A DNA stretch of 64,000 bases from Clostridium acetobutylicum ATCC 824 (GTDB taxonomy: Bacteria; Bacillota; Clostridia; Clostridiales; Clostridiaceae): NCBI RefSeq assembly GCF_000008765.1, contig NC_001988.2, positions 1 through 64,000 of the forward strand. The letters run 5' to 3'. The position numbers and the translations under genes are program-made. Below are positions 27,517 to 36,520 of this stretch, in pieces. The notes under the pieces are model-generated. The model worked only from the letters and a program-made list of their open reading frames with translations, did not search any database and was not told the origin of the DNA. The first letter of the stretch is position 1. The number at the start of each line of letters is the position of its first letter.

Positions 27517-29364
27517 ATGATGGATAAATTCCTGGATATCTTATTGGGTAAGCCTTTGGCAAATGAGCAAGGTTCTCATGAAAAGTTTAATATTCCTTTT
27601 GGATTGGCCGTAATGGCTAGCGATGCTATTTCATCAGTGGCTTATGCTGCAGAAGAAATTTTAATAGTATTAATAGTTGTGTTAGGGCTTCAAGCATATA
27701 CTTGGCTTAGCATAGTGGCATTAATGATAATTGGACTGCTTGCCATTTTAACGGTATCTTATCTACAAATAATAAGGGCTTATCCTCAAGGTGGAGGTGC
27801 GTATATAGTTGCAAAAGAAAATATAGGTACAGTACCGGGACTTGTGGCAGGAGCAGCTCTTTTAATTGATTATATTTTAACGGTTGCTGTTAGTGCTAGT
27901 GCAGGTGGAGCTGCTATTTTGTCTGCATTTCCAGGATTATTAAATTACAAAGTACTTATAGTTATAGTATTTATTGTGGTTCTAACAATTTTAAATTTAA
28001 GAGGAGTAAGTGAGTCTTCAAAGATTTTTAGCTTACCTACTTACATATTTGTATTCGGTATGATGTTTATGATAGTTTTTGGAATATTTAAGTATGCATT
28101 TTGGGGAGGAGCTGCAAATCAGGTTAATAAAGTTGTCTTAAAGCAAACAGCTGATGTTAGCATTTTTCTGATATTGAGGGCCTTTTCCCAAGGATGTTCT
28201 GCTTTAACTGGACTTGAAGCCGTAAGTAATTCTGTGCCAAATTTCAAGGAACCAAGTCAAAGAAATGCTAAAATAGTAATGATACTACTGTCTTCTATAA
28301 TACTATTTATATTTGGAGGTTCATCTATTTTAGCTAATCTTTACCGTGCAGTTCCGGGAGAGAATGTCACAGTACTCGCTCAAATTGCAGAAGGAGTTTT
28401 TGGAAGAAACTTTATGTTCTATTTGATTCAGGTTTCAACGGCTATAATACTTTTAATGGCTTGCAATACAGCTTTTACTGGATTTCCTATGCTTATGTAT
28501 GTCGTAGCAAGGGATGGATTTGTACCAAGGCAATTTACTCATAGGGGAAAAAGACTAAGCTTTTCCATAGGTATTGTGTCCTTATCTGTTATTGCAGGAA
28601 TATTAGTTATAGTATTTAAAGCAGTTACTCATAATCTTTTGCCACTTTACTCTGTGGGAGTATTTATGTCCTTTACACTTGCTCAAACAGGTATGGTAAT
28701 TCATTGGAGACAGGGTAAAGAAAGAAATTGGCGTATAAGAGCTTTAATAAATGGATTTGGAGCTGTTGTAACAACTATAACAACAGGGATAATAGCTTAT
28801 GAAAAATTTGAAGCAGGAGCATGGATAGTAATAATTTTAATACCTATTTTAGTTTTTATCATGCTTGCAATTAAAAGACATTACAACATTGTGGCAGAGC
28901 AGCTTCGTGCACATCTAAAAGATTATAAGGCGGCGGATTTACAAAAAAAATTCACACATCTTGCAGTTGTTCCCATTGCTAGCTTAAATAAAGCTTCTTT
29001 GAGTGCACTTCAATATGCAAAAAGTGTAACTGATAACGTGATTGCGTTAAACATATCCATAAGCAAAGAGCAAATGGAAAAGTTAAAGGCATCCTGGAGT
29101 GAGCTTGATACGGATATAGTTTTGGTAAGCAAATATTCGCCGTATAGACATATAGTTACGCCACTTCTTCAGTCAATAGATGATATTGCATCTAGAGCAT
29201 CTGATGACGAGAAGATAACAGTAGTTCTTCCGCAATTTATAACTCATAAGTGGTGGGGAAATTTACTTCACAACAATACTGGAATCTTTCTTAGAGAGAG
29301 TATTCTTAGAAATAAAAACGTAATTGTATCAACGTATCCCTATCATTTGGATGATGATGAATGA
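27517..29364 (+). CDS. KimA-like APC-family potassium/amino-acid permease with USP-like tail
   Basis: A 615-aa permease with about twelve spans (about 25-455) and a C-terminal cytosolic domain (about 470-615) that resembles universal stress proteins (LTHLAVVPIASLNKASLSAL). Size, the N-terminal ASDAISSVAYAAEEIL, YPQGGGAYIVAKENIG and the USP tail match KimA (YdaO-type) high-affinity K+ importers. No ydaO c-di-AMP riboswitch is visible upstream. Start at ATG 27517, eight bases after GGAGG; an in-frame TTG at 27502 overlaps the RBS. Own terminator follows. Confidence 0.82.
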   Translation: MMDKFLDILLGKPLANEQGSHEKFNIPFGLAVMASDAISSVAYAAEEILIVLIVVLGLQAYTWLSIVALMIIGLLAILTVSYLQIIRAYPQGGGAYIVAKENIGTVPGLVAGAALLIDYILTVAVSASAGGAAILSAFPGLLNYKVLIVIVFIVVLTILNLRGVSESSKIFSLPTYIFVFGMMFMIVFGIFKYAFWGGAANQVNKVVLKQTADVSIFLILRAFSQGCSALTGLEAVSNSVPNFKEPSQRNAKIVMILLSSIILFIFGGSSILANLYRAVPGENVTVLAQIAEGVFGRNFMFYLIQVSTAIILLMACNTAFTGFPMLMYVVARDGFVPRQFTHRGKRLSFSIGIVSLSVIAGILVIVFKAVTHNLLPLYSVGVFMSFTLAQTGMVIHWRQGKERNWRIRALINGFGAVVTTITTGIIAYEKFEAGAWIVIILIPILVFIMLAIKRHYNIVAEQLRAHLKDYKAADLQKKFTHLAVVPIASLNKASLSALQYAKSVTDNVIALNISISKEQMEKLKASWSELDTDIVLVSKYSPYRHIVTPLLQSIDDIASRASDDEKITVVLPQFITHKWWGNLLHNNTGIFLRESILRNKNVIVSTYPYHLDDDE

Positions 29365-29365
29365 T

Positions 29366-29397
29366 AAAAAAATAGGACCTTTTGGTCCTATTTTTTT
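29366..29397. terminator. Bidirectional terminator
   Basis: Perfect 14-bp stem (29366-29379 with 29384-29397), TTTT loop, A-run and T-run at the ends. Serves the permease (+) and the convergent TetR gene (-). Confidence 0.92.
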
Positions 29398-29415
29398 ATA
29401 TAAACTTATATAATT

Positions 29416-29979
29416 CTAAGTGTTTTTGGAAAGGGATAAAATAAAGTCATCGATCATTATGCGAAAGCTGTCTTCTGAATCAACTTTATTTTGAAAATAT
29501 CCAAGAGAACTTAAGGATACATAGCCATGTAGCAAACTTCTTAAGGCTCTGCTTTTATGTATTAAGTCTACGTCATTTTTTATATAAAAGCTTAAAACTT
29601 GAAGAATGATATTATTAGTTTCCTTTGCCATACGATTCACTTCTTCGTTTTCTGTGGTTTTAGTACTTAAAAATAGTCTGTAAGCAGTCTTATTTTCCAT
29701 AGCAAAGTCCTTATATGTATAGGCAAAAATTTTCACAGCAGCTTCTCCGCTTTTTCCAACTAGGTCCTGCATTAATTTAAAATTCAATGAATTTAATAAA
29801 TATGTTGTCATGCTTATTTTGAGATCACTCATATTAGAAAAGTGATTATATAAAGATGGAGATTTTATATCCAATTTTTCTGCAAGTTTTTGAAAGGTAA
29901 CCTTATCAAGACCAATTTCGTCAGCTAACGAAAAGGCGATTTGGATGATTTTCTCTTTGGTTAAATTCCGTTTTTTCAC
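29416..29979 (-). CDS. TetR-family regulator of the MFS exporter
   Basis: A 187-aa repressor with N-terminal HTH (about 5-50; VTFQKLAEKLDIKSPSLYNHF is a textbook TetR recognition region) and a TetR_C_13/WHG-like ligand domain. A GTG at 29979 preceded by GGGAGTG is the likely start; the ATG at 30021 has no RBS. Divergent from an MFS exporter with two tandem palindromes between them, so it most probably controls that exporter and itself. Confidence 0.88.
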   Translation of the reverse strand: MKKRNLTKEKIIQIAFSLADEIGLDKVTFQKLAEKLDIKSPSLYNHFSNMSDLKISMTTYLLNSLNFKLMQDLVGKSGEAAVKIFAYTYKDFAMENKTAYRLFLSTKTTENEEVNRMAKETNNIILQVLSFYIKNDVDLIHKSRALRSLLHGYVSLSSLGYFQNKVDSEDSFRIMIDDFILSLSKNT

Positions 29980-30038
29980 TGCTGTATCACTCCCTATAAT
30001 CTTATAAAAATATCTTAACATGTTAAGAGTTTTTTTAC

Positions 30039-30083
30039 AAACTATATTTTATAGTTTACAAACTACATTGTATAGTTTATACT
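30039..30083 (+). promoter_or_regulatory. Tandem TetR operators over the MFS promoter
   Basis: Two 19-bp palindromes, AAACTATA-TTT-TATAGTTT (30039-30057, perfect) and AAACTACA-TTG-TATAGTTT (30060-30078, one mismatch), 21 bp apart, i.e. two helical turns. They overlap TTTACA (30055-30060), a 17-base spacer and TATACT (30078-30083), the promoter of the MFS gene. Confidence 0.82.
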
Positions 30084-30111
30084 ATAGCTTATAGAAAGAA
30101 GGACTGAATTT

Positions 30112-31311
30112 ATGAAAATGTGGAAAAAAAATTTGATAGTTTGTTGGTTTGGAATGTTTATAACCAGTATAGGAATGAGTCAAATTGCCCCAGTACTACC
30201 TCTTTACATAAGACATCTTGGGGTTAATAGCTCATCCTTAGTTGAAGAGTTTTCAGGTATTGCTTTTGGGATTACCTTTATAGTATCAGCTATTTTTTCT
30301 CCTATTTGGGGGCAAGCTGCTGATAAATTTGGTAGGAAGCCTATGCTTCTTAGAGCAAGTTTTGGTATGGGAATAATTATATTTAGTATGGGTTTTGTAT
30401 CAAATGTATATGTGCTTATAGTATTGAGATTGCTTCAGGGTGTTATAACTGGTTACAGCACAGCTTGCACTACGCTAATTGCAACACAAACGGATAAAGA
30501 ACATGCTGGATGGGCACTCGGCACACTTTCAACTGCTGGTATTGCAGGATCACTTCTTGGACCAACTATTGGTGGTTTTGTAGAAGAAGCCTTTGGTACA
30601 CAAAATGTATTTTTCATAACAGGTGCACTGCTTATAATTGTATTTATTGCTACAATGCTGTTTGTGAAGGAAGATTTTGTACGTGAAAATAAAAAGGTTG
30701 ATAGTATGAAGAAAGTATGGAATAGCGTTCCTGAAAAAAGTCTTACTATAACTATTCTTGTAACGTTTTTTATATTAACCTTAGCATTATACTCAATAGA
30801 ACCAATTATGACAGAGTATGTTTCTAAGCTATCAAGGAATACTAGTCATGTTGCTTTTATAGCAGGGTTGGTTTTTTCAGCTTCGGGACTTGCTAACATA
30901 GTTGCAGCACCAAGGCTTGGAAAAATTTCTGATAAAATTGGACCTCATAAGATTATGCTTGGTGCCCTCATAGTTGCAGGTATAGTATTTATACCGCAAG
31001 CTTTTGTTAAAAATCCATGGCAGTTAATGTTTTTTAGATTTTTATTAGGACTTGCATCAGGAGGATTAACTCCATCAGTTAATATATTAGTAAAGAAAAT
31101 CACACCTACGGCTATTACAGGAAGAATTTTTGGACTTAGTATGTCAGCAGGATACCTTGGTGTATTTGGAGGTTCAGTTTTAGGAGGGCAGGTTTCAGCT
31201 TATTTAGGAATTAGATATGTATTTTTTATTACCAGTTCACTGCTGCTTATAAATGCAGTGTGGGTTTATTTTAAAGTGTATAAAAAACTTAATTTAAAAG
31301 AAATAGTTTAA
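30112..31311 (+). CDS. MFS multidrug-type exporter
   Basis: A 399-aa 12-span transporter of the DHA1 drug:H+ antiporter group. The loop 2-3 motif GQAADKFGRKPMLL and motif C-like GSLLGPTIGGF in helix 5 are clear. Its promoter carries two TetR operators, and an isochorismatase-family gene follows 18 bases downstream, so the two form an efflux-plus-hydrolase operon. Substrate unknown; detoxification is inference. Confidence 0.9.
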   Translation: MKMWKKNLIVCWFGMFITSIGMSQIAPVLPLYIRHLGVNSSSLVEEFSGIAFGITFIVSAIFSPIWGQAADKFGRKPMLLRASFGMGIIIFSMGFVSNVYVLIVLRLLQGVITGYSTACTTLIATQTDKEHAGWALGTLSTAGIAGSLLGPTIGGFVEEAFGTQNVFFITGALLIIVFIATMLFVKEDFVRENKKVDSMKKVWNSVPEKSLTITILVTFFILTLALYSIEPIMTEYVSKLSRNTSHVAFIAGLVFSASGLANIVAAPRLGKISDKIGPHKIMLGALIVAGIVFIPQAFVKNPWQLMFFRFLLGLASGGLTPSVNILVKKITPTAITGRIFGLSMSAGYLGVFGGSVLGGQVSAYLGIRYVFFITSSLLLINAVWVYFKVYKKLNLKEIV

Positions 31312-31329
31312 TATAAAGGAGATAACAAT

Positions 31330-31893
31330 ATGGAAAATTTAGAAATAGAAAAAACGGCCCTTGTGGTTATAGATTTGCAAAAAGGCATTGTAGCTGGAGA
31401 GCATGCGCCTTATACAGGAAAAGAAGTTGTAGAAAAAGCAAGTAAATTAGTTAAAGCATTTACAGATAAAGGGGCTTTTGTAGTTCTTGTAAAAGTCTCA
31501 ACTATTGATGGAAAGGACATGCTTAAGCCTAAGTTGGATTCGGAAATTAATCAAATTAAGCGCCCAGAAGGATGGGATAGCTATGTACCAGAAATATCCA
31601 ATATAAAAAATACTTATGCTATTACAAAAAGGCAATGGGGAGCATTTTACGGTACTGATTTAGATTTACAGTTAAGGCGTCGAGGAATAGATACTATGGT
31701 GCTATGCGGTATTTCTACAGGAATAGGTGTTGATACTACAGCTAGAGAAGCTTTTCAGCATGGATACAATCAAATTTTTGTTGAGGATGCAATGACAGCA
31801 AGATCAAGGGAAGAACATGCCTATGTTTGTAAATATATATTTCCAAGGCTAGGAAGGATCAGAAATACTGAAGAAATATTAGAACAATTATAA
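31330..31893 (+). CDS. Isochorismatase-family cysteine hydrolase
   Basis: A 187-aa cytosolic hydrolase. The triad is visible: D in VVIDLQKGI (about 15), K in [15 protein letters not shown] (about 98) and the nucleophilic Cys in [20 protein letters not shown] (about 129). The cis-peptide motif G-I/V-x-T is also present. Members hydrolyse isochorismate, nicotinamide or related compounds. Second gene after the MFS exporter; both under the TetR operators. Confidence 0.9.
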
Positions 31894-31925
31894 TATTGAA
31901 ACAAAATATGATTTTTAATTATAGG

Positions 31926-31982
31926 TTGACAACCCCACAGTTCTTGGGATAACATTATTTTATAATATACTTATATAATGTT
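31926..31982 (+). promoter_or_regulatory. Promoter/operator of the ArsR gene
   Basis: TTGACA (31926-31931) with TAACAT 18 bases on, and a second possible -10 TATAAT (31961-31966). An inverted repeat AACATTAT ... ATAATGTT (31951-31958 and 31975-31982) flanks the start region, probably an autoregulatory site. Confidence 0.5.
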
Positions 31983-31998
31983 CCTAGGAGGAGTTTTA

Positions 31999-32286
31999 AT
32001 GATTGATAATGCTAGGGAAATAGCAGAGTTACTAAAAGTTCTAGCTAATGAAAATAGATTAATGATTGTTTGTCATCTTATTGATGCACCTATGACAGTA
32101 ACTGAACTTCATGAAAAAATAAATACCTTGACACAATCAGCACTGTCTCAGCATTTAGCTTTATTGAGAGCACATGGAATACTTAGCTCAGAGAAAAGGG
32201 GACTTTCTATTACCTATTCAATAAAGGATAATAGGATAACAAATGTAATTAAGGTTTTAAAAGAAAATTATTGTGATATAAAGTAA
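31999..32286 (+). CDS. ArsR-family regulator, BigR/SqrR-like persulfide sensor candidate
   Basis: A 95-aa winged-helix protein. The HTH is LTQSALSQHLALLRAHGIL (about 48-66). It lacks the metal-box ELCVC of ArsR but has two cysteines, C25 (MIVCHLI) and C92 (ENYCDIK), at the positions where BigR, SqrR and YgaV carry their persulfide-sensing pair. Next genes encode rhodaneses, the usual targets of such sensors. ATG 31999 follows GGAGGAG; the track-style start at 31978 precedes the RBS. I recall HlyU as an annotation for this gene, which is the same subfamily. Sensor chemistry is inference. Confidence 0.8.
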   Translation: MIDNAREIAELLKVLANENRLMIVCHLIDAPMTVTELHEKINTLTQSALSQHLALLRAHGILSSEKRGLSITYSIKDNRITNVIKVLKENYCDIK

Positions 32287-32330
32287 AGCATGCAAAACTT
32301 ATAAAGTAATTGCATGCTTTTGCATTTTAT
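32285..32330 (+). terminator. Terminator after the ArsR gene
   Basis: Perfect 11-bp stem AAAGCATGCAA/TTGCATGCTTT (32285-32295 with 32310-32320), followed by TTGCATTTTAT. Confidence 0.75.
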
Positions 32331-32331
32331 A

Positions 32332-32386
32332 TTGACAAAAGTATATTCTAGATTTATATTAGTATATAAGAAGATACTAATATAAA
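32332..32386 (+). promoter_or_regulatory. Promoter and palindromic operator of the rhodanese operon
   Basis: TTGACA (32332-32337), 17 bases, TATATT (32355-32360). A perfect 13-base-arm palindrome (32353-32365 and 32374-32386, loop ATAAGAAG) covers the -10 and the start site: an ideal repressor site for the preceding ArsR protein. Confidence 0.78.
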
Positions 32387-32399
32387 TTGGAGGAAGTTT

Positions 32400-32720
32400 A
32401 TGTTTAATATTTTTAAAAATAATGAAATTGGTTCTATAAGTGTACATGATTTATATGAGAGAATAGGAAAAATTAATTTAATAGACATTAGGGAAGATTA
32501 CGAGTATAAAGACGGTCATATACCTTCAGCTAAGAATGTACCAATGGGGATAATTTTAAAAGAACCAGAAAAATATATTGATAAGTCAAAAGAATACTAC
32601 ATAGTTTGTAAGTCAGGAGCAAGAAGCATAAAAACTTGCAAACAATTAATAAGTAAAGGATACAATGTAGTTAATATTTCAGGGGGTACATCAGCGTATA
32701 TAAGACCACTAGAGAGATAA
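32400..32720 (+). CDS. Single-domain rhodanese A
   Basis: A 106-aa sulfurtransferase. LIDIREDYEYKDGHIPSAKNVP is the CH2A-type N-terminal block and the active loop is CKSGARS with C70 forming the persulfide. It moves sulfane sulfur from donors such as thiosulfate or glutathione/cysteine persulfide. RBS GGAGG before the ATG. Under the palindromic promoter at 32332-32386. A close paralogue lies at 33317. Confidence 0.92.
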   Translation: MFNIFKNNEIGSISVHDLYERIGKINLIDIREDYEYKDGHIPSAKNVPMGIILKEPEKYIDKSKEYYIVCKSGARSIKTCKQLISKGYNVVNISGGTSAYIRPLER

Positions 32721-32782
32721 TTAACATGTGATAGTATGAAATAAAATAGAAAATATTTTAAAGGATAAATGGAGGAATCAAA

Positions 32783-33139
32783 ATGAAAAAGGTAATTGAA
32801 TTTCATAAGGAAGGTTATAATTGTGCAGAATCTATTGTAAAGGCAATAAATGAGGATAAAGGCTTAAATATTCCAGTTTCTATAGCAACTCCTTTTGGAG
32901 CAGGAATGGCGGTTGGAACTACTTGTGGTGCTATTACAGGAACGCTTATGGCAATTGGAGCAGTAAAGGGAAGAGAATCAGGAAAGGCTGCAAATGAAAC
33001 TAGAGAGTTGAGTAGAAATTTAATTAATAAAATTAAGGAAAAATATGGAACATGCCAATGCGTAGAGTTAAAGAAAAAGGGAATAAGCTGTGATGAAATA
33101 ATAGAATTCAGCTATGATATTTTAAAAGAATCTATATAA
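32783..33139 (+). CDS. C_GCAxxG_C_C family protein
   Basis: A 118-aa protein of the redox-associated C_GCAxxG_C_C family: YNCAESIVKA near the N-terminus, then FGAGMAVGTTCGAITGTLMAIGA and the late CQCVELKKKGISC. The spaced cysteines suggest a redox or metal role; family function is not known. It sits between two rhodaneses, so it probably belongs to the same sulfur-handling unit. RBS GGAGG before the ATG. Confidence 0.85.
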   Translation: MKKVIEFHKEGYNCAESIVKAINEDKGLNIPVSIATPFGAGMAVGTTCGAITGTLMAIGAVKGRESGKAANETRELSRNLINKIKEKYGTCQCVELKKKGISCDEIIEFSYDILKESI

Positions 33140-33316
33140 TGAATAACATACAAGTTATCCAAAACATTGCATGTCTTTTTTATTGAAATATATAAATATA
33201 AACTAGCTTTAAGGGAAAAATAGTATTGTTAAGCTAGAGTATAAGGTAGCTTAAAGTTAAGCTTTCTGTAGTATCTCGATCATTGGTGTATTATAATATA
33301 AAAGGAGGTAGTTTAT

Positions 33317-33637
33317 ATGGTTTCTACTTTAGGCAGTGATACTTTTACTTCAATAAGTGCTCATGACTTGCATGGAAAATTGGGAAATATTCATTTAATA
33401 GATGTAAGAGAAAATGATGATTTTAAAGAAGGGCATATACCAACTTCCAGAAATATACCAATGGATATACTTTTAAAAGAACCAGAAAAGTATATTAATA
33501 AAACAGACGAATATTATATAGTTTGTCAAGCAGGAGTAAAAAGCGAAAAGACCTGTAAAGAATTGTGGAGTAAAGGATACAAGGTAATTAATATTAAAGA
33601 TGGTACAGATTCGTACAAGCAACCACTTGAAAGATAA
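33317..33637 (+). CDS. Single-domain rhodanese B
   Basis: A 106-aa paralogue of the gene at 32400, about 60% identical by eye. The active loop is CQAGVKS (C70), with the usual Arg of CxxGxR replaced by Lys, which may alter substrate binding. It has its own 178-base upstream gap with AGGAGG before the ATG, so it could be expressed separately. A tandem duplicate with divergence. Confidence 0.88.
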   Translation: MVSTLGSDTFTSISAHDLHGKLGNIHLIDVRENDDFKEGHIPTSRNIPMDILLKEPEKYINKTDEYYIVCQAGVKSEKTCKELWSKGYKVINIKDGTDSYKQPLER

Positions 33638-33650
33638 AAAACAAGAGTAA

Positions 33651-33720
33651 AATGTAAAATAGTCTATGTGCTTCATGAAGCTAATATAATGAAGCAAAGA
33701 CTATTTTACATTCTTTATTT
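33651..33720. terminator. Branched bidirectional terminator
   Basis: Outer 15-bp stem (33651-33665 with 33698-33712), inner CTTCAT/ATGAAG stem, T-run beyond. Separates rhodanese B (+) from adhE2 (-). Confidence 0.85.
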
Positions 33721-33721
33721 T

Positions 33722-36298
33722 TTAAAATGATTTTATATAGATATCCTTAAGTTCACTTATAAGTGGATACCTAGGATTAGCTGTTGTACATTGGTCATCA
33801 AAAGCAAGCTCTGACATTTTATCTAGCGTATTATAAAAATCTTTTTTATTTATTCCAGCGGCACTTATATTTTGTGGAATACTCAAATCTATCTTTAACT
33901 TTGAAATAGCTTCTATTAAGGCTGTTACCTTTTCGGTATCGCTAGTACCCTTTAAATTCAAATACTCTGCAATTTCAGCATATTTTCTCTTAGCATTAGG
34001 AGATTTATATTGAGGGAATGCTGTTTGCTTTGTTGGACAGTCTGTAGCGTTATATTTAATAACTTCTTCTATTAATACAGCACAAGCAATTCCATGTGGA
34101 ACGTGATGCATTGCCCCAAGTTTATGAGCCATTGAATGGCATACACCTAAGAAAGCATTTGCAAATGCCATCCCCGCAATATTAGAGGCATGTGCCATTT
34201 TTTCTCTTGCTTCAATGTCGTTAGTCCCATTTTTATAGGCTCTAGGCAAATATTTAAATATCATTTTTATTGCTCTTAAGGCTAATTCATCAGTATAATC
34301 CGTAGCCATAACCGAAACATATGCTTCTATAGCATGAACTAATGCATCTATTCCAGTTGCTGCTGTTAATTTTCTAGGCATATTTAACATTAATTCAGTA
34401 TCTATTATTGCCATGTTTGGGGTCAATTCATAAGAAGTTAAAGGGTATTTCATTCCTGTTTCATCATTAGTTATAACTGCAAAAGGTGTTGCCTCTGAAC
34501 CGGTACCAGCAGTTGTAGGAATAGCTACTGAAATCGCCTTTGTACCTAATTTAGGGAAATTGCATATTCTCTTTCTTATATCCATAAAGTTTATAGCTAG
34601 ATTTTCAATTTCTGCTTCTGGATATTCATATAACAAGTGCATAACCTTTGCTGCATCCATTGGCGATCCACCACCAATAGAGATTATAGTATCAGGTTCA
34701 AAGTTAAGCATTTCTTTAGCACCTTTTTTTACTGAATCAATAGTTGGATCAGATTTAATATCTGTAAATATACTGTATTTAATATCTATCTCATCTAGTA
34801 CCTTTGTTATTTTATTAACATATCCAAGTTTAAAAAGATCTTTATCTGTTACTATAAAGGCTCTTTTCTTATTCATATCTTTTAATTCTTTTAATGCAAA
34901 TCTAAGACATCCATATTTAAAATATATTTTTTGTGGCACTTTAAACCAAAGCATATTTTCCCTTCTTTCAGCAACACTTTTAATATTTAATAAATGTTTA
35001 GGCTCTACATTTTGCGATACAGAGTTTCCTCCCCAAGTGCCGCATCCAAGAGTAAATGATGGTGCTATCGCAAAATTGTATAAATCTCCGCTTGCTCCCT
35101 GTGAAGAAGGCATGTTAATAAATGTCCTTGAAGTTTTCATTGCTAATCCAAATTCTTTAACTTTATCCTTATTGTTTTGTGAATCTATATATAAAGATGA
35201 CGTGTGTCCACTTCCACCTAATTCTATTAGCCTTTGTGCCTTTTTTAGAGCTTCATCAAAATCCTTAACTTTATACATTGCAAGTACTGGTGATAGTTTT
35301 TCATGTGAGAACAGCTCGCTTTTTTCAACAGATTGTACTTCGCCTATAAGTATCTTTGTAGTTTGAGGAACTTCAATTCCTGCCATTTTAGCAATTATAT
35401 AAGCAGATTTTCCAACTATGTCAGCATTAATAGCTCCATTTTTAAACATAGTTTCTTTTATTTTAGCTATTTCATTTTGATTGAGTATATATGATCCTCG
35501 TTTTACAAATTCCTCTTTAACTTTTTCGTATATTGAATTCATAACTAATATTGATTGTTCAGAAGCGCATATTACTCCATTGTCATAAGTCTTTGATAAA
35601 ATTATGGAGCTTACTGCCATATCTATATCTGCACTCTCATCTATTATTGCTGGTGTATTTCCTGCTCCAACACCAATTGCAGGTTTTCCAGATGAATAGG
35701 CCGCTTTAACCATTGAAGGACCTCCTGTTGCTAATATTATATCAGCTTCACTCATCAAATCTTGAGAAAGTTCTATTGATGGCTCATCTATCCAGCCTAT
35801 TATATTTTTAGGTGCTCCTGCTTTAACAGCTGCATCTAAAATTAATTTTGCTGCAGCAATTGTAGATTTTTTTGCACGTGGATGTGGTGAAAAGAATATT
35901 GCGTTTCTTGTTTTTAAAGAAATTAATGATTTGAAAATTGCTGTGGAAGTTGGATTAGTAGTAGGAACTATGGCTGCAACAATTCCAATTGGTTCAGCAA
36001 CCTTTGTTATGCCTAAAGAATCGTCATGGTCTATTATGCCACAAGTTTTTTCATTTTTATATTTATTGTATATATATTCTGCTGCAAAATGATTTTTTAT
36101 AATTTTATCTTCTACAAGACCTATTCCTGTTTCTTCTACTGCTAATTTAGCTAAGTTTATTCTTTCTTTAGCTGCGGCTATGGCACATTGTTTAAAAATT
36201 TTATCAACTTGCTCTTGAGTATAGGTTGCAAACTTCTTTTGCGCTTCTCTCAATTCATTTAGCTTTTGTTTTAGTTCTTTTTGATTTGTAACTTTCAT
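33722..36298 (-). CDS. adhE2: Bifunctional aldehyde/alcohol dehydrogenase
   Basis: An 858-aa two-domain enzyme: N-terminal CoA-acylating aldehyde dehydrogenase (about 1-440; catalytic Cys in NGVICASEQS near 246) and C-terminal iron alcohol dehydrogenase (about 455-858; GGGSPMDAAK, GTGSEATPFAV, HAIEAY, HSMAHKLGAMHHVPHG with the Fe-binding His). It converts butyryl- or acetyl-CoA to butanol or ethanol with NADH; in C. acetobutylicum AdhE2 serves alcohologenic growth. RBS AAGGAG before the ATG. Monocistronic: 215-base leader, consensus promoter with a Rex-like site, terminator at 33651. Confidence 0.96.
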   Translation of the reverse strand: MKVTNQKELKQKLNELREAQKKFATYTQEQVDKIFKQCAIAAAKERINLAKLAVEETGIGLVEDKIIKNHFAAEYIYNKYKNEKTCGIIDHDDSLGITKVAEPIGIVAAIVPTTNPTSTAIFKSLISLKTRNAIFFSPHPRAKKSTIAAAKLILDAAVKAGAPKNIIGWIDEPSIELSQDLMSEADIILATGGPSMVKAAYSSGKPAIGVGAGNTPAIIDESADIDMAVSSIILSKTYDNGVICASEQSILVMNSIYEKVKEEFVKRGSYILNQNEIAKIKETMFKNGAINADIVGKSAYIIAKMAGIEVPQTTKILIGEVQSVEKSELFSHEKLSPVLAMYKVKDFDEALKKAQRLIELGGSGHTSSLYIDSQNNKDKVKEFGLAMKTSRTFINMPSSQGASGDLYNFAIAPSFTLGCGTWGGNSVSQNVEPKHLLNIKSVAERRENMLWFKVPQKIYFKYGCLRFALKELKDMNKKRAFIVTDKDLFKLGYVNKITKVLDEIDIKYSIFTDIKSDPTIDSVKKGAKEMLNFEPDTIISIGGGSPMDAAKVMHLLYEYPEAEIENLAINFMDIRKRICNFPKLGTKAISVAIPTTAGTGSEATPFAVITNDETGMKYPLTSYELTPNMAIIDTELMLNMPRKLTAATGIDALVHAIEAYVSVMATDYTDELALRAIKMIFKYLPRAYKNGTNDIEAREKMAHASNIAGMAFANAFLGVCHSMAHKLGAMHHVPHGIACAVLIEEVIKYNATDCPTKQTAFPQYKSPNAKRKYAEIAEYLNLKGTSDTEKVTALIEAISKLKIDLSIPQNISAAGINKKDFYNTLDKMSELAFDDQCTTANPRYPLISELKDIYIKSF

Positions 36299-36520
36299 TT
36301 ATATACACTCCTTTATAAAATTTATTATTAGTTTGATATTTAACAAACTATTGCAAATAAAACTTATTGTATTATATAACACACTTTGATGCCTTATAAA
36401 TTATAGAGTGTGGTTTCCTTACATTATTTACTTCTAATGTGATAAACCGTTGATATGTACATATTTAACGCTTGTATTTCTATAGTAAAATTATGCAGTC
36501 ATTTTATTTTCTATAATATT

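Noticed and set aside
34560-35366. 268-aa + strand ORF inside adhE2
   Set aside because: Antisense to adhE2, no RBS or recognisable domain; a shadow of a well-supported gene.
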